51,086 nt of DNA from Rhodospirillaceae bacterium (GTDB taxonomy: Bacteria; Pseudomonadota; Alphaproteobacteria; UBA8366; GCA-2717185), in NCBI GenBank assembly GCA_002717185.1, contig PBDC01000023.1, positions 25,525 to 76,610 of the forward strand, given 5' to 3'. A program made the translations under genes and the position numbers. Of this stretch, positions 50,794 through 51,086 are shown piece after piece. Each line of letters begins with the position of its first letter. The stretch's first letter is position 1. Under the pieces are notes generated by a model. The model was given only the letters and a program-made list of their open reading frames with translations, had not been told where the DNA came from and did no database searches.

Positions 50794-51086
50794 GCGCCAC
50801 TCCCGATTTCTGAGAACAATTTCTAGGGCAGATGCTACTTTAAGAGGCCACCACTGCCTAGAAAAAGGCAAACTGCGTTCTACAGCCAGTAATTATGATC
50901 CTGTTTTCAAGTTTATCCTGCAGTTTAGCTCCCCATTGAGCCAACTGCAGTGCACCAAATTTTGGAGAGGCTTCGGTTGTAAAGCTTTAGATAAAACGAA
51001 ATTGCCGTTACCAACTTCCGTTAAATGGTCACGCTAGGCCACGCAGCCAGCTTCATCGAATTTAGCCGACGAATTGATGCCTTGGC
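50794..51086. other. Window end, nothing recognised
   Basis: A plus-strand frame at 50546-51037 is antisense to the cyclase start and is a shadow. The remaining bases hold the cyclase promoter and possibly the edge of the next gene. Confidence 0.4.

Noticed and set aside
1..51086. CRISPR arrays, tRNA, rRNA, insertion sequences and riboswitches
   Set aside because: I looked for direct repeats, cloverleaf-like segments, transposase text and known leader motifs and found none convincing by eye; a covariance model search would be decisive.

Overview
The window reads as chromosomal DNA of an aerobic alphaproteobacterium, possibly of the Rhodospirillales or a related marine lineage; this placement is inferred. 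Supporting signs are an alphaproteobacterial-type Fur/Mur regulator that lacks the cysteine zinc site, ubiquinone synthesis (UbiG), a nickel superoxide dismutase, a two-type bacterioferritin pair and moderate base composition. I saw no rRNA, tRNA, CRISPR array or insertion sequence.

Positions 1 to about 24,300 form an iron, heme and peroxide island. In order it holds a bacterioferritin-associated ferredoxin, a possible winged-helix protein, a DUF2325 protein and a Prx5-type peroxiredoxin between two related small proteins of unknown function. An iron(III) ABC permease follows, with a substrate-binding protein fused in frame to a sterol desaturase/fatty acid hydroxylase. Next come two DUF4856 secreted paralogs, two tiny membrane proteins, HemP and a Fur-family regulator. 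Then there are two orphan Opp-type ATPases behind another helical protein, a 10-TM metal exporter-like protein, a short HupE-like protein, Ni-SOD with its maturation protease, two bacterioferritin subunits, an MFS transporter, a second Prx5 and an IsdG-like heme monooxygenase. About ten 7-1-7 inverted repeats resembling Fur sites lie in front of these genes, so many are probably controlled together by iron. The genes cover iron import, storage and release, heme handling and removal of superoxide and peroxide.

Positions 24,500 to 33,500 are metabolic. A PMT-like methyltransferase, an alkyl sulfatase-like metallohydrolase and an iron-type alcohol dehydrogenase overlap by 4 bases each and face an aldehyde dehydrogenase. 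Together they could take an alkyl sulfate through alcohol and aldehyde to acid. A second methyltransferase, an SDR and a VOC protein flank them.

Positions 33,800 to 51,086 are accessory and housekeeping genes. They include a periplasmic glutathione peroxidase, ubiG and DUF3429 overlapping operon; a small membrane protein; a TauD-type dioxygenase; a VanZ-like protein; a secreted cyclase-family hydrolase overlapping a HupE/UreJ protein; a secreted HEAT-repeat protein; a serine hydrolase; an AtzG-like and amidase pair; an LctP-type permease; and a class III adenylate cyclase with TolB-like and TPR regions.

The strongest candidates for something undescribed are the desaturase and iron-binding-protein fusion inside an iron-transport operon, the Fur-linked DUF4856 and small membrane protein cluster, and the family of small helical proteins that accompanies peroxiredoxin and the orphan ATPases.
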